Shown: positions 60,764 to 64,000 of the stretch, piece by piece
Layout of the letters: every line of letters starts with the position of its first letter
Position numbering within the stretch: the first letter of the stretch is position 1
Origin: Leptodactylus fallax
Lineage: Eukaryota; Chordata; Amphibia; Anura; Leptodactylidae
DNA: 64,000 bases
Direction: 5' to 3'
Assembly: GCA_947044405.1 (NCBI GenBank)
Contig: CAMRHE010000021.1
Location: 5,254,501 to 5,318,500 of the forward strand
Made by a program: the position numbers and the translations under genes
Notes under the pieces: model-generated
The model's input: the letters and a program-made list of their open reading frames with translations, nothing else
The model's database searches: none
Told to the model about the DNA's origin: nothing

Positions 60764-61965
60764 ACTTTATTTATATAGCACCAACATATTCCGTAGCACT
60801 TTACAAATCAGAGGACACATGAACAGACAATATGAGACATTACAATGTGACAAAGAAATAAACATATCAAATAATAGGAGTGAGGGCCCTGCTCGCAAGA
60901 GCTTACATTCTATGAGGAGATAGGGGGACACAAGAGGTCAGAGGGCTTCTTTGCTACCATGGTCCAGCCATCTTTTAATAGAAAAGGTTATGTAATTGAA
61001 GCTGTATGAACCCGTCACCAGCCAGTATCTGTGAATAAACATATACTAAGTGCAAGGAGTGCAGTGTAACTTCTAGATGGAAAGGACAGGATCTGAGGAA
61101 CAGAGGAGGAAGGATAAAAGGTGTTATTGTTCTACACCTCCGCACACTACACTGTGATCAGGTCACTTGATAAGCCTGACCATACAGATGTGATTTTAGG
61201 GCAGTTTTGAAGCTGCTGTAGTTGGGGATTAATCGGATTGTCTTGGGTAAAGCATTCCAGAGCACCGGTGCAGCTCGTGAAAAGTCTTGGAGATGGGAGT
61301 GGGATGATCGGATAACAGGGGATGCAAGTCTAAGGTCATTGGCAGACCGGAGAGGACAGTTAGGGCGGTAGACAGTGACGAGAGAGGAGATATAGGGGGG
61401 CGCAGCGCTATGGATGGATTTGTGGGTCAGTGTGATAATTTTATAATGTATTCTGTGATGAATGGGCAACCAATACAGCGACTGACACAAGCTAGATGCG
61501 TCTGTGTACTGGTTTGACAGAAAGATGAGTCTGGCGGGCAAAAGGGCAAATTCTAGAGATGTTTTTAAGGTTCAGGTGGCAAGAGTGTGCAAGTGTCTGA
61601 TTATGTGGGGTAAAGGTGAGATCTGAATCAACTACAACCCCCAGACAGCCGGCATGCCGCCTCAGGGTAATAGGCCACAGACAGAAATGGAGATATCAGG
61701 CTTAGGTCGGTTAGTGGATGGAGGGAACACAAGAAGTTTTGTTTTTGAAAGATTCAATTTAAGATAAAGAGAAGACATGATGTTAGAGACAGCAGACAGA
61801 CAGTCACTGGTGTTCTGTAGTAGTGCAGGAGTGATGTCACGGGATGAGGTATATAGTTGGGTATCATCTGCATAAAGATGGTATTGAAAGCCAAATTTGT
61901 GAATGGTTTGTCCAACTGGGGCTGTGTACAGAGAGAAGAGGAGGGGACCTAGGACCTAATTTGTT
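60749..61965 (-). mobile_element. L2-type LINE fragment on the minus strand
   Basis: Read on the minus strand, it opens with [13 protein letters not shown], then the intact reverse transcriptase active site YADDTQLY (YADD at 61863-61874), [13 protein letters not shown], and KPDISISV. After frameshifts near 61560-61680 a 127-codon frame (61541-61158) carries LYWLPIHHRIHYK, APPYISSLV, LRSANDLRL, SRAAPVLWNALP and SFKTALKSHLY, the characteristic C-terminus of L2/CR1-like ORFs. A 3' region then runs to 60749, ending in a TTA microsatellite, as is usual for L2-type tails. The copy is 5'-truncated and frameshifted. Confidence 0.85.
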
Positions 61966-64000
61966 GCACAGAAGCACAAGGTGGGTTAAGGTGGTTGAGG
62001 AAGGTGAAGAGAGAATGGGAGCTGCACATAGGAGAAGGAAGGAGAGAGGGACTGATGTGGATAGAAGTAACAGGAGGTGGGAATGGGCGATAAGTTTGTA
62101 AAAGAGCAGCAAATAGAGACAAAAAACATACAGTGAACATGGTGAGACAGTTGTATTGTTTTCGGAGAGGTTATTCTGCTGATCTGTCTTCTGCCCTGTC
62201 GAAGTGCCATGTTTAACTGCAGCTTCAGTGTATTGTTAATTTTATACACTTGTGATTGAATCACACTTAGGATTGAATTGCATCGTGCCAACCCCAGCAC
62301 TCGTGCCTCCCCTAATACTATGTCTACTTGTATAGGATACATATGTTTACATGTAGCACTAAATTACCTTGTAAAACAATTAATCAATTAAACTCAACAC
62401 ATGAACTAAGAAAGCTATGCACAGAAAGACTAACAGACTTGCAGGCCTTCAAGCATCATAAAACACAGGTTTTAACTACAAACAAATGCAACATCAGATG
62501 ATTTAGGATGATGGGAGTTGATTCTATACCAGGAATTAAACTTTGCACAGATGACAAAATGGTTTCAGCAGACAGACAGATAGAATGGAGGATGGAGTTG
62601 ATTCTATACCTGAATAGAGAGAGGAGATAAATGTTAGATCCATGCCATGTTTAACTGCAGCGTCTACACACTTGTGATTGAATCACACTTAGGATTTAAT
62701 TGCATCGTGCCAACCACAACACCAACATATACAGGGCCTAAAGCAACACCCTTACAGTATATATAAAATAAAACTGGAAAACCCCTTTCACTTGCAGCTA
62801 GCTTTTCTGTCTGTCTTACCAGCAGCTCGTATAGGTTACCTCACTGAGCTGACTCATTGCCAGGTAATTGTATTAGGGAGCAATACTGCAGCATGAAAGA
62901 CAATTCTGCCGGCCCTGTGTATCTGTGTGAGAATCTACTGAGACAATTTGGGAGTATATTAGACTACAGCCTGAGCGGGGTGACCTCTCTAGGATTGGGG
63001 TTGACACTTGAACGAAGACATGTGTCCTTTTAGAGGACAGTCCTACCAGAAGACTTTTATCTCTTTTAAATTACATTACTTGAGTTGGCTTGTTCTCTTT
63101 AAATATATCCACTCATTCTCTTTCTGTCTGTGTCAGTCTGTTACTGGCTGATTACCGTTAAGTTGGTCATTTTCCCACCTTGTGCGTACTTACCCATAAT
63201 GCTTGTGGTTGCTCTTTTCTTCTCACGGGCTTATTGTACGTTTGAAGCTACTGTGTTTTATGTACGGTTTACAGGTCATTTTCCAGCTGTAGCTATAAAG
63301 AGCAGTTCTTGCAGCAGTCAACTTTCTAACCACTCTTTCCCAAAAGACCAATGCAGATCTTTTTATTTAAGCCAACCAATATGTTTTGTGCTTATTCCCA
63401 CCAACAGATAGTTTTCTGATGGCTCTAAATGATCCTTTAGATTGTTTTCTAAGTTTGAGACTACAGTCCCCATAGTGTTGGGACTATTTTTGAAAAGCAC
63501 AGGAACCATTGAATACCTATGTTAAACAATGAATGGTGCTTTTAGTTTCTATACTATATAGTCCTTTTATAAATTGTAAATTAGTGCTAGATATAAGAAG
63601 ACTAGCAAAAGTGCACCACTACATAAAAAGAGTGGTGCAGAAGGAATGGGTGGTCAGCATAAAATGAATTGCAAAATATTAGTTACTCTAGATCACGGTC
63701 TCTAAGCCATGTACCCACAAGTAAGTTACATCAAACTATACCTAAGGCTATGATCATACTCTGTACTTCACCCAGGAAAATATTACAGTGTATACTGCTC
63801 AAGGCACTAAGGCTGATTTTGCCCCTATTAATAAAATAGAGGTTATGTTTTTATACAGTTACTGCACTGTTCTTCACAAACCACTATAGAAGTATCAAAT
63901 AACACCTCCGCACTGTGACCAAATATTACCACCACATAGAGACCGAAATGTACCACCATAGAGAGAGTGAATCATACCACCATATGGAGAATGAATGAGA
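61966..64000. other. Noncoding DNA with a local duplication
   Basis: No supported gene. Several overlapping open frames at 61844-62342 on both strands are low-complexity (Ser/Pro/Leu-rich on the minus strand) and show no domain. A direct duplication is present at about 62207-62300 and 62643-62724. The remainder to the end shows no repeat ends or coding domains I recognise. Confidence 0.45.
62207..62724. repeat. Pair of direct repeats (~80-95 bp)
   Basis: Both copies begin GCCATGTTTAACTGCAGC and contain CACTTGTGATTGAATCACAC and TTGCATCGTGCCAACC in order. The first has an extra 15-20 bases after the opening block. The copies are about 435 bp apart. A smaller direct motif, GGAGTTGATTCTATACC, occurs at about 62515 and 62595 between them. 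Confidence 0.85.

Noticed and set aside
61844..62342. Overlapping open frames on both strands upstream of the L2 fragment
   Set aside because: Low-complexity purine/pyrimidine composition keeps frames open; apart from the end that belongs to the L2 reverse transcriptase no domain is visible.

Overview
The window looks like nuclear DNA from a vertebrate, most probably an anuran amphibian. It is AT-rich, has no operons or compact genes, and carries no exon, tRNA, rRNA, SINE or CRISPR array that I can support. What can be identified is a dense, layered set of transposable elements. The anuran call rests on several Tc1-like families with long inverted repeats, MITEs whose ends I associate with frog genomes, degraded L1/Tx1-type and L2-type LINEs, and a short non-autonomous Helitron. 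It comes from memory of repeat families, not from a search.

Layout. 1-2.7 kb: unassigned, with one MITE-like hairpin. 2.7-6.05 kb: two different Tc1-like transposons, A and B, joined by a TA microsatellite. Each has a full-length transposase with its DDE triad present and one in-frame stop. 6-12 kb: MITEs (a clear one at 9206-9799) and unassigned DNA. 12.3-17.7 kb: two oppositely oriented copies, E and F, of a DD35E-spaced Tc1-like family, with a hAT-type MITE between them; F sits inside an older MITE. 18-37 kb: mostly unassigned DNA with scattered MITEs, several flanked by TTAA or TTA. 38.3-43.1 kb: Tc1 remnants, then Tc1 element D (same family as B) split by Tc1 element C. 44.6-45.5 kb: L1-type LINE tail. 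45.7-47.8 kb: a hAT MITE inside a Helitron inside an older MITE. 49.3-52.8 kb: two further Tc1 relics. 53.1-53.7 kb: a second hAT MITE with a perfect 8-bp target duplication. 54.1-60.5 kb: three L1-type fragments (endonuclease; a 5'-truncated copy with a perfect 16-bp target duplication and an internal MITE; a reverse transcriptase tail). 60.7-62 kb: an L2-type LINE on the minus strand. 62-64 kb: a short direct duplication and unassigned sequence.

None of these genes works as a pathway. The window is a record of insertion, decay and nesting. Its most informative parts are the shared stop codon in elements B and D, the long but catalytically dead open frame in F, the nested insertions that give relative ages, and the groups of foldback MITEs with consistent TTAA or TTA flanks. 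I found no convincing new biological system.
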